Source: Saposhnikovia divaricata
Taxonomy: Eukaryota > Streptophyta > Magnoliopsida > Apiales > Apiaceae
Assembly (NCBI GenBank): GCA_036435485.1
Contig: CM071598.1
Coordinates: 174,106,148-174,170,147 of the forward strand
Reading direction: 5' to 3'
DNA length: 64,000 nucleotides
Part shown: piece after piece, positions 1 through 12,500 of the stretch
Layout of the letters: each line of letters opens with the position of its first letter
Numbering within the stretch: position 1 is the first letter of the stretch
Notes under the pieces: generated by a model
Database searches by the model: none
Told to the model about the DNA's origin: nothing
What the model saw: the letters and a program-made list of their open reading frames with translations, nothing else
Program-made: the position numbers and the translations under genes

Positions 1-80
1 TTAGGGGGAGATTCCTCTTTCCTGGTGTGAGAGCGAGGTCCCCTTAAAAGGTGAGATCCTCGTTCTAACATTTCAGCTTT
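1..80 (-). repeat. LTR-homologous fragment of the Tat element at the window edge
   Basis: Bases 1-80 match 59635-59714 inside the right-hand Tat LTR at about 77 of 80 positions. The match stops abruptly after CAGCTTT; 81-240 has no counterpart in the right LTR. It is probably part of the 3' LTR or of sequence shared by LTR and 3' region. No terminal CA or TG can be placed here, and 81-267 otherwise shows only a pyrimidine-rich run (190-200) that could be a complement of a polypurine tract. Confidence 0.6.
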
Positions 81-267
81 CTCTTTGAATGGATAACTGC
101 TAGAATAGGAATAACTCTTTAGGGTAGATAACGACATCTTTTCGCGTTAGTTTTTTCCTTAGGACCGTTTCCAATTCAGAGGGCGAGGACCCCCCCTTTT
201 GCATCTTTCTTTAATTCTTTTTATCTTCAAAAGACAATTTTAACACAGTCTTCGCCCTCTCTTACAT

Positions 268-2736
268 ATGTCAAGAGAAAACTCACCATCTGACGATGGA
301 GCGATGTCGCCCTCGGCCTCAAATTCTCCTCCTCAGGAGGAAGCTAGTAAATACCTAGATCCCGGATGGTTGAGAGCACACAAGAGATCTCTAAACATCC
401 TCAAAATTTCTGATAACCAAGATAGAGTCCGTTCCCTTTTTGATAGTCTTCAAGTAGGCGATAATGCTGATGATTTGGCTAGCGTCTATCGTGCCCAAGA
501 TTTAGGCGACAATGGTGAGGACGAGGATGATTTATATGACCTTTTTACTGATTTAGATCCTCAAGAACCTGGTCCGTCTAGACTAGGTAAAGGCCACGGC
601 AAGGATCTAGCGAGGTATAAAAGAATGCTTGATGAGGGCGAAAACATTGACGAAGGCGAGAATACCGACAGAGACGAGAAGAATATCGATTATAAAGATG
701 CAGAGGTTGAGGATGGAGAAGAGGTGTCATCTATTTTGCCCATTAGATATGCAATAGAGCTCCCATCTCCCATGAATAACCCATACAAGCAACATGTCCG
801 CCCCTGTGACATTGACCTAGATTTTGAGGACGGCGTTCCTGAACCTGATAGGGCGAGACATAGATTCGAACATGATGTTATATCTTGTGCTGTCCTCGTA
901 TCCACAATTTCTTCTGAAGAAATTATGTTTCTTATTGAATATTATAATCTGGAGGGGAAATAGTTGAGACCATGCTCTTTTATAGGAATGCATTCTTTTA
1001 ACGTTGCTGGGCTTCCTGCTCTGAGAATGGTCCTCACCAATAAATTGATAGAGTTAGGATTTGGATCGCCCATGCATGACTTTCTTCACCAAATCATCAC
1101 TTATTATAATATCACCCCTGTTCAATTGTCACCAAACAGCTATAGGGCGGGAAATGGTTTGTATATGATGTATAGAAAACAAGGCTATGATGCTCCAACT
1201 ATGCCTGAGCTAAGTCACTTCCTATATTTGAGGCGATGTGGAAACGACATAGGTTTCTACTATCTCGCCTTCTGGGCCTCCCACAACAGGAATGGATTCT
1301 TGATTGGAAACCCCAGCAACATGAAGATCTTGAAGGAAGAATTTTTTTTACTTCTTCGACGTTCTAAGAATAAGAACTCAATTTAATATTAATCCATGTA
1401 AGTTTCTCGCCCCTCTTCGTCAATCTCGCCCTTCTTGACTATCTTTTTACTTTGTCTCCCTCATCTTTCTTGCGTTACAAAAGTTGAGGGCGAGGCTGCC
1501 GCTAGAGCTAAAGCCATCTCTGAATTACCCAAGTCAGAGAAAGATCTAGACCTTCTTGTAACCCCTGAAAACCTCCGCGCCTATGGTTTTTACAACGAGG
1601 GCTACGGTCAAATTCCATATGTTAAATTCAAAAGAGGGTCGAAGAGGGCTACCCCTAGAAAACAAATCGGAGTACTAACTGGTAAAGGTAATTCGCCCTT
1701 TAAATAAATGTCGCCCTCTCCCTTACTGAAGCTGTCTTGTCTGCTACAATTATCTGATATTTTACACATTTATGACTTGTTACTGACTTGTCCTTTTTTA
1801 TTCTTTTCAGGTCAAATGGCGAGACTCCCCTTCGGGAATAATCCTTTTGCTGATGTGGAGCCAACCCCTTCAGTTGCAGCTAACATAACTCGCCCCACAC
1901 CGTCAACTGTGGTGAATAAATCTCGCTCAATTCCTCCTCCTACCAATGCAGGCGAGAAACAAGATAAGAATAGGAAACGGGATGACCCTGCCAAGAATCT
2001 GCAAAACAAGAGATAAAAGGGGATCGTAGCTGAGGAGTTGCCCTCTGATTCCGTGATTTTATGGGTCAATTGCTGCAGAGAACTTTTCTGATCAGGATGC
2101 AAAGATTCTAAAGAATCGCATTGATGAGGAAGCTGAGTTCAACTTCAAGGTTGGGCTAGGAGATGCCTTCTATTATGGGCTTAAGGTTCTCGCCCACAAG
2201 AATCCTATCATCAAGGAGCAAGATAGGGCCCTCAAAAAGTATAAGGGCGAGTCCTCCACCTTTAATTCTAAACTCAGTGAAGCCCAGAAGAAACTTGAAA
2301 ATGAAGTTAAGGCGAGAAAAGATGATATTGAGAGACTCCAGTCTGCTTTAGAAAAATGAAACTTGATTCTGATAATGCTGTTAAGCTACTGGAGGACGAG
2401 AACTCAAAGCTAAGAGGCGAGAATGAAGAACTTTCAGCTGGCATGAGGAAAGGTCAGAGTGAGGCCTACAGCATGAGATTCTTGGATTATCTTCGCAACT
2501 TCCTAGCGGCTGACCCCGAATACGACTGGTCAACATATTTCGCCCCTTCCACTCCAGGGTATATGCTCGACTTTAAGTCAAAGAATGCTGAAGCCATTGA
2601 AATAGCGAAAGATGACCTTCGTAAGAAGATTGATTCAAAGTTAAAAGCTGCCGCTGATGTAGAGGCGAAGAAGAAAGAGATGGATGGTGGTGAGAATACA
2701 GACATTGTGTCGCCCTCCCAAACAGCCGCTACCTGA
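268..2736 (+). pseudogene. Antisense extra gene of the Tat element, putative gypsy-type transposon (Transposase_28-like) domain plus coiled coil
   Basis: The gene runs opposite to gag-pol, between the 3' region and the 3' LTR. The first reading frame starts at ATG 268 and continues to 1386 with one in-frame TAG at 961-963. Its N-terminal 200 residues are acidic and low in complexity (EGEN and DGEE runs). Codons after the TAG resemble the plant 'putative gypsy type transposon' family (LRMVLTNKLIELGFGSPMH..., about 140 aa). A middle segment (about 1480-1681) leads through a canonical intron (1682-1810) into 1811-2016. A Lys/Glu-rich coiled-coil segment follows (about 2100-2736, ending TGA) with a frameshift near 2353. 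Such extra ORFs in Tat elements are described in plants; their function is unknown. The stops and the frameshift make this copy a pseudogene. The Pfam family was recalled, not searched. Confidence 0.65.
1682..1810 (+). other. Candidate GT-AG intron in the antisense Tat gene
   Basis: A donor G|GTAAAG at 1681-1687 and an acceptor TTCTTTTCAG|GT ending at 1810 bound a T-rich 129 bp segment that contains stops in the upstream frame. Joining 1681 to 1811 keeps one reading frame (phase 1) between the segment ending GVLT and the segment starting QMARLP. Another GTAAGT at 1396-1401 could be the donor of a first intron, but stops precede it in the upstream frame, so exon 1 is unresolved. Confidence 0.55.
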
Positions 2737-3180
2737 CTACATGATCTTTTTGTGATTTCAAACACTATAGGAGTGTGGGCCCTCCTTTAATGGCCTCGCC
2801 AGTTTTATTCTTCACGAATTTATTTGGATTGTCTGTTCAACTTTTTGGAGTGCGCATCCTCCATTTAAAGACGTCGCCCTTGTAATAACTCCGTTTATTT
2901 CGTTTGCATATTTATAATTTCTACTTTGAATATTTGTCTACTTATCTGCTTTCACAGATATTCAACAATCTCGCCCGTTGTTTGTCGCAAACAATCTCAT
3001 CCAAAAAATCTCACCCCTCCGAGGTGACATCGCCCAAAAATTCTTTCAAGATATGTTAAGACATATCCAACATGAATCCTAGTGAATATCTTCCAGTCGA
3101 AGAAGGTCATATCTACCATGTCTTAGCGAGAGTATCCCCCTCCAAGGGCGTCATTCTCCTCAAAAATTTACAAATTCGGG
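2737..3180. other. Noncoding 3' region of the Tat element
   Basis: No ORF is supported. The stretch contains further copies of the TCGCCC / GGGCGA motif (2874-2880, 2971-2976, 3029-3034, 3147-3151) that also pepper the antisense gene, and degenerate CCTCC/GGAGG words that lead into the tandem repeat starting at 3181. Confidence 0.6.
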
Positions 3181-3492
3181 ATACCCTCCTCAAAGGAGGT
3201 CGTTCCCTATATCAGAAATATCCTCCTCTCAGGAGGTCAATTTTCCGAAGATCGTACCTTGATGAGGCACCGGAAGTACAGACATCCCCCCCGGAAGTAC
3301 GGTTTTTGCAAGGGTTTAATAATTTGAGATACCCTCCTCAAAGGAGGTCGCTCCCCATTTCGGAAATACCCTCCTCATAGGAGGTGGATTTTCTGAAGCT
3401 TGAACCTTGATGAGGCACCGAAAGTACGGACACTCCCCGGAAGTACGGTTTTTCAAGGATTTAATAATTTGGGATACCCTCCGCAAAGGAGG
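3181..3492. repeat. Tandem repeat of about 147 bp in the Tat 3' region (left part)
   Basis: Units begin with ATACCCTCCTCAAAGGAGGT at 3181 and 3329 and with a variant (CCGCAAAGGAGGT) at 3474, giving periods of 148 and 145 bp. Each unit has two short hairpins of the form CCTCCTC-A-GGAGG, the word GATGAGGCACCGRAAGTACGG and TTTAATAATTTGRGA. The third unit is cut at 3492 by the insertion at 3493-25682 and resumes at 25683. Tandem repeats in the 3' untranslated region are known for Tat/Ogre/Retand-type elements. Confidence 0.85.
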
Positions 3493-6400
3493 TGTAACGC
3501 CCCCAAAATTCGGGGTCAGTAGATTTGGGCGTCACGCTAACAAACTCAATAATTCTAACAAAAATTGGCCATGATGTATTCGTAAATACAACATAAACCT
3601 GCTGAATACTAAACTAAAAATCTGAAATCAACATAAAACTGAAATAAAAATAAAAACTCAATCAAAAGCTCTTTGACCCCAACTCCCAACTAAGGATCTT
3701 AGGTTACAGTTCTAGAAACAAGAAAACCCAAAACCAACTTAAATACAACTCTATATACAAAACTTTATACAGACTTAAATCACTGGTATAACTTCGAATA
3801 GAAGTATAGCAGGCCAACTAATCAAATACATACTATAACTACTAAAACTATATATATATATATACAGCACCCTGCTTCCTCTTTCCACTTTCTGAACTGC
3901 GCAGTCTAAGCCTCACCAACTAGTTTACTGAAAAGTTAGATTTTAAAAAAACAACAAGTGTGAGCCAAAGAATGCTCAGCAAGTTATATATATAGAACTG
4001 AACTGGATGAAATAAGAATGCAATAACTGCAATTCAAGAAATAGGAACAATAAATATGAGCGAAAGAATGCTCACCAATTTATAATCAATACTATAATTG
4101 AAATCTGGATTCTTAACTTTAACAGAAGATTAATATCATTTAAAACATTTATAACTCGAAATCAGAATTTAATAACTGACAAGGTTCGTAATACTAGATT
4201 CAATACTTTTAATACTTTCAAAATACTTTAACTATCGCTTTAACAAAATCTCCAAGAAATTCTCAGTTACTCAAATTTCATTCATGTCACTAAGCGTTTG
4301 CACACCTAGCTGCCTAACCGGCCTGACAATCATGAGTTTGAATAAATAAGAAGATCTCAATTCATTCTCGGTCCTTACTATCACTGCGCAACAAATGCCA
4401 CAGCGACCATAATAACCGTGAATTAGTTTTCACCGTTCAAAACACTAGTATAATAACTTTCCATTTTTATACTAACAGTATTTATTAACTCAAATCATAA
4501 CTTTTAACTCAACTCATAACTTTATATCCAACATACTTGGAAATGAAAATGTACTTTAACTTAAACATTCTATCATAAGAATATATTTGCATAAAAACAA
4601 CACTTAATAGAATTGGAGTTTTCATCATACTCTGGACGTTACGGGTGATCAGCCACGTAAAGTCCAGCTAAAAACAATACTCTGGGATCCCTCATTAGGC
4701 ACTTATTGACATTGGCCTTTACTACTCTGACCACGAAGCTGGTCCACATTTTTATAAAATTCTTCCAATTCCATTAAACTACTTTACTATCAATTTATCT
4801 CAGGGAAACCATAAACATAAAGAACATTATACTAAAACAAGGAATAAGAATGCAATACCAGCAAAAACTTTAACAGAATATTACTGACAATACTTAAGAA
4901 AGAATAATACTGGCAATAGAACTGAAATTCTACTTTTCACATGATAAATGAATAAAATATATCCTTATCAATACTTTGAAGGAGAGGATACTAGCAATAT
5001 GATTTGAAGGGAATACTATATTGAATAGAAACATATTTATCTCGCTTGAACGATAAGCGAGGGTTAGTACACTTGCCTCGATACACGAAGTTTCCAATTC
5101 CAATATCTCATTTCTTTACTCACTTCACATCAGACTCCATTTCTTTACACGCTGGCCTCTGTTCGGCTACACACATCTTTCCTTTACCATTTGCCCACCA
5201 CTATGCTATTATACTCGCTAATTCCGATAAATATCTTCTTTCTCAAAATTTCATCCTTACGTACCCTAGCTCCAAGCCGGGCCTCCTACTCGTACCTATA
5301 AGCAGGTAAAATACTAATTTAATACACTTACAACCTTAATCGTATAACTCTATTCTACCCATTCGTGTCTTATTATGATTTACAATTAACACATATAGCA
5401 CATACAATTATACTTAAAAAAAATATTATAAGTATATCTAGATAATGTCAAATAAACACAACGCACATGTCATCATAAAAAAAACAACTAATTCAATATA
5501 CAATAATTACCACCTAATAGATATCCCAAACAAATTAGTTCACAACTCGTATAAATTTTAAACCCACATGTATACTAAGTAACCGTCCTTCAAACCAAAA
5601 CAGTATTTTAATCAATCCAGAATTTAATTCTTAATACATTATAATACGAGTGAAATTTACAACCACTATTTTACAAAACTAATTCCATGCTTCAAACTAT
5701 AATTTTAAATTTAAATTAATCCCATTAGTATCTCAAGATTTCATTATCACGACCCAAAATCTGTAATCTCTGAATTAAACCCAATATTATTCGAATGGAA
5801 CCAACCACAAACAAGGCATACCACCTCCTCCTCCTCAATACCGTATCATACATACACGGATTAAATTTCACTGACACCAACAAACACACCCGGACAAGGC
5901 TCAAATATATATAACCGATAAGCATACCATTACTACCATGATTTCCTTTGGTCTCCCTTTTTTTTTGTACCCCTTTGTTCTACACGTCAAACACCACACA
6001 AATTACCTCTTACACCTATACTACGTACACATACAACTACAATCAGCACCCTCCTTCACCCACCTGTTATTCTATCACACACAACCATCACAACCATCCT
6101 GGCCACACACCCGAATACAAATACTAACACCCTCACACATGAACTTCAACAATCAACACCAACATCTCACTCACTCTCATGAACATCTAATCACGACTCC
6201 CACACCCACATCTTTACCTCTTCATTCTTACATTCTATACTCCTCCTTCAACCTTCAACACCCTCTTAGTCTTTTCCCCTGCTATGCCTTTACCTCTCCT
6301 AATCTCTCGTCTCTCCCCTATTCTTCCTCGAGCAACCCCCGCACAATCCCCCCAAACAAACAACCAAACATCTTTTCTCTCCCATCTTACTTTACCACAG

Positions 6401-7479
6401 CTAAATTAGCATATACATGAAGATTCAAGAATCACAAATCGTTATGGCACTTACAACAATCATGAATACCCTAAATAATATAAACCCATTACGAAATACT
6501 ACAATTACATTTATTAACACAATTAAACATCCAAACATCCTTTACACTCTATAAAAATCATTACCCATCACATTACTAGCTACAAATAAAGTATCCACAT
6601 ACAATTTAGTGACATACAATCACTTCGACACTAGTATTACTCGACAGATATACTTACACATCATACCTACACATATATACGGGTCACATCTCACCACAGC
6701 ACACACATACTTACATACTCGTATATATATACATATATATATGGGTGGAGAAGATAAAGGATGTGAGGGAGAGATTGAGAGAGAGAGAGAGTTGTGAGGG
6801 AGGGAGATGTCGAGAGAAATGGAGAGAGTATTTAGAGTTTAGTAAGAGATGCACAAAACCAGAACAATCAAGAAGCTGTTGGTTTGATTAAAAGAGAAAA
6901 AAAAAGTGACATTTCATAATGCTAACAAATCAAATAAAAAATTTAAATAAACAGCATTTATAAATCAAATTTAAATAGAAAAAATGGTGAAAGATAAAAC
7001 ATTTCATTTCTAAAATAAAGAGTGAAAAATTATGAACACCCACATATTTTTAAAATATTTTTAGGATCAAAAATGAATTAAATATGAATTTTCAAAGTTT
7101 TGATCCTTTAAATACAATAAAACTCTTAAAATCATTTTAAAATACCGAAACATCCAAATTAATCCACCCAACAATTTTTTAAAACTCAATAAATATATAA
7201 AGATAATTTTACAAAAGATTTCATGATTTTTAAGCCCTCCGATAATCAAATAAAGATTTTTGAATATCAATAATACTTGATTTAAATATTTTTAAATCAC
7301 TAAAATACCAATAAAATACTGGGTCACACATTGGCACACATAACTCAATATATACTCATATAAACTCAATACTAAATATCGTTGAATTCCACAACGATAT
7401 TCTCAAATCCAATTCCATCCTTTAAATACTAATTAACATAATAATAATAATAAATTCTAAAATAATCTGGTATCTTACA
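3493..7479 (-). repeat. 3' LTR of the non-autonomous element at 3493-25682
   Basis: It is 3987 bp, starting TGTAACGCCC and ending ATCTTACA. It aligns along its length with 8684-8888 plus 21840-25682. The right copy has about 55 extra bases near 22000-22055 (CAACAAATCAAACTTTAAAT and following). The LTR holds a cytosine-rich plus-strand stretch (5938-6420) open for 160 codons, which is low-complexity and not credible as a gene. A GA-rich run lies at 6765-6830 and a short AT run near 6720-6740. Confidence 0.92.
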
Positions 7480-8683
7480 TTCTACCCACCTTAAGAGAAT
7501 TCCGACCTCGGAATCAGGTAAAGAAGGGTTACTGGGGTTTACTCTACCAACTCGGGTTGCATCCGCAACTCTACTAATCTGTAATCTGGATACTTATTTA
7601 CTATACTGGGATCTCTACTGATCTCTCTATATAGAATAACTCTAATCGTAGTACTATACGTCACGCGTTACTAGTATTCTAAACTCGATTGGCATACATT
7701 CGAGACTGCTCGAGATATTATGATTCATGATATTTGAAGAGAACGATTTCACATCGTAGCAAAGGTTCCACAATTGTAGAATTAATTTATGAGTTTTCAA
7801 ACAAATATTCTTTGAAATGAAAGATTACTGAGTGATCAATATGATCAAATGAACCTTGTTGCGTGCCTTATTCAAGACATGACTAAAGGTAATTAACCTT
7901 CTTGTACTTCACAACACACAAGTGATGGCGTCCCATCAGACTGCTATCACACAGACAAACAGTCCTTGTGTCCCCTATAAATAGGGTTGTTCACCTCAGT
8001 TGGAGTAAAGAAACATAAAAAGATTCGAACATCGAATTAACAATCAATTGATGAGAAATTCTCAGACATACCCCTAGATTACAACTAAACGGATTCCATG
8101 GGTACTACTTTAGAAGAAAAGGATAATCAGGAAAGAAATGACTGGCACAATACTAAGAAATGATGATCTATCAACAATAGAATTATTCACTAATGAAGAA
8201 ATTTCGAAACTCATGTATCAAACTTGACAGGGTTTAGAAATAAAAGAAATAGGCATTACAACCTCCATCATAACTGGAAATCCAACTTCAGGGAAGGACA
8301 ATTGTCAAAATAAACTCATCAAAGGAATATTGATTAAAAAAAAGAAGGTATTGCCAGGGTCTCCACGTACATCTTCTTTGTCGACTCCTTCGCTGACTCG
8401 TCATTCGATCTAGACTCTTCTGCTACACGTCCTAAAGTTATCTATTCTATACGTCGTCGTCACTCGCACTAGACTCTGAAGATTCCACTACCTACAGCCT
8501 CAAGGGTTTCTACCCAACTCCGCTCAACAATCTGTCACCACTCACATCTTAACTCACTAACTGGTACTATATCCAATAGTCCAACACGAGTCCTATATGA
8601 ACTCTGACGTTCCTTACTTAACTATACACATTCTTACATACTCTCGTTTCTACTTTACTATAACCTACGCTCTGATACCAACT
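7480..8683 (-). other. Internal region of the non-autonomous element, with PPT and PBS
   Basis: The minus-strand polypurine tract AAGGTGGGTAGAA abuts the 3' LTR (7480-7492). The interior has no ORF over 60 codons. At 7918-8010 it holds a stretch (GGCGTCCC...ATCACACAGACA...TCCTTGTGT...TCAGTTGGAGTAA) that is also found in the interior of the other non-autonomous element at about 31905-31990. No gag or pol motif could be read. Confidence 0.8.
8669..8680 (-). promoter_or_regulatory. Primer binding site, initiator-Met tRNA type
   Basis: The minus strand reads TGGTATCAGAGC, the standard plant tRNA-iMet primer site, three bases inside the LTR that starts at 8684. Confidence 0.88.
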
Positions 8684-8888
8684 TGTAACGCCCCCAAAAT
8701 CCGGGGTCAGTAGATTTGGGCGTCACGCTAACAAACTCAATAATTCTAACAAAAATTGGCCATGATGTATTCGTAAATACAACATAACACTGCTGAATAC
8801 TAAACTAAAAATCTGAAATCAACATAAAACTGAAATAAAAATAAAAACTCAATCAAAAGCTCTTTGACCCCAACTCCCAACTAAGGAT

Positions 8889-9395
8889 TGTTAGGCCGAA
8901 TACACAATTAATAATCAAATTCGTATGAGAGTTTAAAAAGTAAGACGTTTAAGCACTTAAAAACTTCTTGTATTAAGAACCCTCTTCGTGATGTAAACTA
9001 TCACAAAGAGCTGCTAGGTTACAATAAAGATTATTCGTTGTACGATACCCTTCTAGGGTTAACCTAACTGTATTTATAAAACATACAGCTTCGATACAAT
9101 CTCTAATTGATATTCCTAATAATCAGCTATACAATGATATCAATTACAGATTGTCACACGTCTCCTAAGTCAACTCAATCTCTTTGATAGCTATCCAATC
9201 TTCAAAGATATCGCTTCCATAATAAATCTTCAATCACTGTTGACCAGTAGACGCTGCCTCCAGACAGAGTTTGACAAACTCTGTCGAGCTTCCATCCGTC
9301 AGAGTTTACACTAAACTCTGACTGCTTCCAGCTAAACTCTGATAATTCACTGTAACACTTAAACACTGATTAAAACACATCAATTATATTTAACA
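8889..9395 (-). repeat. Copia 3' LTR (507 bp)
   Basis: The LTR starts TGTTAGGCCGAATAC and ends ATATTTAACA. The polypurine tract GGGGGAGAT (minus strand, 9396-9404) adjoins it. A minus-strand TATA-like TATAAATA lies at 9071-9078. It is the same length as the partner LTR and differs at only about three sites (for example near 8937, 8990 and 9238). Confidence 0.93.
9265..9341. promoter_or_regulatory. Array of CAGAGTTT / AAACTCTG motifs in the U3 of the copia LTR
   Basis: Five copies of one octamer occur in 77 bp, in alternating orientation: CAGAGTTT at 9265 and 9300, AAACTCTG at 9276, 9313 and 9334. The first pair is a 10 bp perfect stem with a 1-base centre (ACAGAGTTTG-A-CAAACTCTGT). The array lies upstream of the TATA-like motif on the minus strand, as expected for an enhancer. 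The binding factor is unknown. Confidence 0.6.
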
Positions 9396-9550
9396 ATCTC
9401 CCCCAACTTGTTCATTTAGCAAAAATGCACAAGTTAATGACAATAATTGATGATGTCAAAACAAATAGACAAATACAGTGTTTATACAAATTCGGAGTTT
9501 AAGCTTCTACTTAACAAAATCTACAGAGAATAAGAAAATCCTTACAGACC

Positions 9551-12500
9551 TTAATCTCTTATCTTTTCAAGATCTGGTATAGCTCTGAGATAATCTATGA
9601 GCAATCTTCTTTCTGCATTTTCAAGCTCAATCTCCATAGCTTTTTTAATCTCTCTGAGCTGAGGATCACTCTCATCTGTCTGGTAGATAGCAGCCCTAAG
9701 ATCATAGATTTTGTTCCTTCTCATCTCATTTCCCAGTCTGATAAATTTGACTTCTTCTGACTGTGAATTGAAGTCAAGTACTGTGATCCTCAAATCAGTC
9801 TTTAATTTTGCAGTACCTTTCTTCATTTCAATAAGATTTCCATTGTAATCCCTGTACTTAGGAACATATCTGCTATTATACTTCTCTCCTCTGATTGCCA
9901 AATTCTGAAGCATCCTCTGTCTGAGCACATTAGCAACTGATTGAGTCCTTTGACTATTCACCTTGAAAAGATATAGAACATATTCTAGTTCTTCCCAATA
10001 TTTCAAGCCAATATCATTCTCACCAATTCTAAATACTGTCCCATCAGCCATGAAGTACAAGAGAAAGTCCTTCTTTAAACTCTTCTGATAAACTAACTGT
10101 ACTGATTCCAGTCTGTCCAAACTCTCTTGAGTAACACCACGACCTGGAACAGCCAGTGAAGAAGGATCTCTAGGACCAGTATATTGCCTTTTGTTTTTGT
10201 GTGAACCTAGTCCACCCTTATTGTTTCCAACTTTACCAGACAAGGCTCTTCCATCAGAAATATTCATAGAAACTCCAGATAATATATTTGGATCTTGAAT
10301 TGTTCCTTTCCCAAAAACCGATCTCAACTGAGAAGATTGTAAAGGTGTGGTCATTACTTGTGATGCAACAGAAGTTGTAACTTTCTCCTGTGAACTTTCT
10401 CCTTCAATGCCTTTCAGCTTGAGTTGAGCTTCTGCTGCCATTGTTTTCTTTGAAAACTGAGATCTTTGACTATCATTAGCCCTTTTCTTGATCACAACAC
10501 CTTTAACAACAGGCCTAGGAGCTTTTCCTCCTTTTAACTTACCAGACTTTAAAGCCTTGAGATGTTCTTCTTGTAAACTCTTTTCTTCAGCTTCAATGTC
10601 CTCAATTGTAACTCCTTCCTCATTCTCTTCAATAAACAACTTAGCAGCCAATTCTTCATCAGTCTGTGGATTAGAAGGTAATAACAAACTCTTGGTCTTT
10701 GAAGTACCTTGAGTATCAGTATTTATCCCAACAAACTGTGATTTAGATGATCTGCTAGTTTTCAAAGTTTGAAATTCTTGAGTTTTGTTCTTTCCTTTAC
10801 TACTTGCTCCTCCATCTCCAGCACTATCCCTTCTGATCAGAGTTTGAGATTGCTTGCACTTGTCTTTAGCAACTTTCTCCCCCTTTTTGACATCAACAGG
10901 CATAAGAATAGATGTAATTAACTCCAAGGAGTTTACAATGGAATCTATTTTAACAGACAAGGCAGACTGATTTTCTTCAACTTTACCCAGCCTGGCAAAG
11001 AGATTGTCTTGAGCTTTAGAAAATTTTGTATTCATGAGTTTAGACTCTCTTTCCATTTTCATTTCTCTAGTTACGATCTCAGTCCTCAAATCAGTGATTG
11101 CCTTTGTAGTGTCATTAAATCTTCTATCCAGAGTTTTGACTTGAACTACAGTTGCTTTTAAGCAAGAAAGAATCTCTGGATTGGAGATAGTATCAGCAGT
11201 TTGCTTAACAAAATTAGCTGCTCTCCCTCTTGGAAAAATGCAATCCTCTTTGTACCAGTCAGCAGCAAATTGTGCAAGTTTTGCTTTCTCAATTTCATGA
11301 GACTTACAAGGTTGAGTGAAAGATGTATGTTTATTGTCTGTTCGTACTGGTGCACTCAGAGAAGAATCAGAGTTTGCACTGCTTTCACCTTCAGGTTGAA
11401 CACTTGCAGCTTTAGTATGTTCATCTTCAAGTAAAACACTGTACTGAGCATTGTCAACCACAGTTTTAGCAATTTCTTCTGCAGCCTTGTCAAGATTTTC
11501 TCCATGTTGCTCAGGCTCAGCAACAGAGTTTACATTTTTGTCATCAACAGGCATAGACTGAGAAGTAACCTTGGTTGCTTGATCAACCTCATCACCTCCT
11601 TCAGCAGTCTGGTGAGCATCTGAGAGTAATTCAGTATGTGATGCTACAATCTCAGAAAGAACAACTGTAGGTTGATCAGCTGCACCAGTATCAGAGATAG
11701 GATCAGAGAATGGCATGAATGAATCAAGAATATCATTCATTGGAGAAAAGCCATCTCTAGTATCCTCTTCTGCAGGAATTTTGTCCTCTGCAGGCATTTC
11801 AACCTCTGCAGGTATTTCAACCTCTGCAGGTATTTTATCTTTTTCAACCTCAACAGTAGGTGTTTGCTGTGAAACCACCTCTGGAGCTTCAACATTTTCA
11901 TCCACAGAATCAGAGATTACCAGTTTTCTTCTTTTCGCTAGAGGCACTTCATCTGAATCCTCTTCACTAGATTCTGCTACCACGGAGGGTGACTTAGGTT
12001 TATTTGCCGTTTGTTTTATTCTTTTCATTCTTCTAGTATAAACAGCTCCAGGAGATGTCTGTTTTGCTTTCATTTGTGTCTCTATTGCCTTCTTAACTCT
12101 TGCATGTCGTTCAGTGATTGCCTTCTTAACTCTTTTTGCTTTAGACTGTGATTGTGGTGGAGATTGTGATGATTCAGAGTTTGTTTGTGGAGTTTGTGAA
12201 GGTTGTTTTTTAGGTGCTGAGTGAGTAGGTGATGTAGGTGGTTCAGTGTTTGGTGTTTGAGTACGATCAATGTTTAGTGGTTCAGGTTGTGGTTCTGGTT
12301 GTGGTTGGTCCTGAGGTTGGTTGAGAAAATTCTGCAAAGCAAGTGGCAGAACAAAGGCAGGTAGGTTTTCTTTACCAACATCCTTATTAGTCATATCAGA
12401 GAATATTCTCTTGTTGACTCTAAAAGGCTGAATTTCATCAGTATCAGCAATCTCTAGACCAGGTACACAAGCATTGAACAGCATTTGACAAAATCGAGCA

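Noticed and set aside
268..2736. A true DNA transposon transposase
   Set aside because: The family name suggests a transposase, but no DDE motif is visible and position and orientation fit an extra gene of a Tat retrotransposon.
3181..3492. CRISPR-like array
   Set aside because: Long tandem units without unique spacers, in a plant retrotransposon 3' region.
5938..6420. 160-codon plus-strand ORF rich in His, Pro, Ser and Thr (also 24152-24607)
   Set aside because: It lies in LTRs of a retrotransposon, in a cytosine-rich plus strand that gives long open frames by composition. The second copy differs at its start and no motif is visible.
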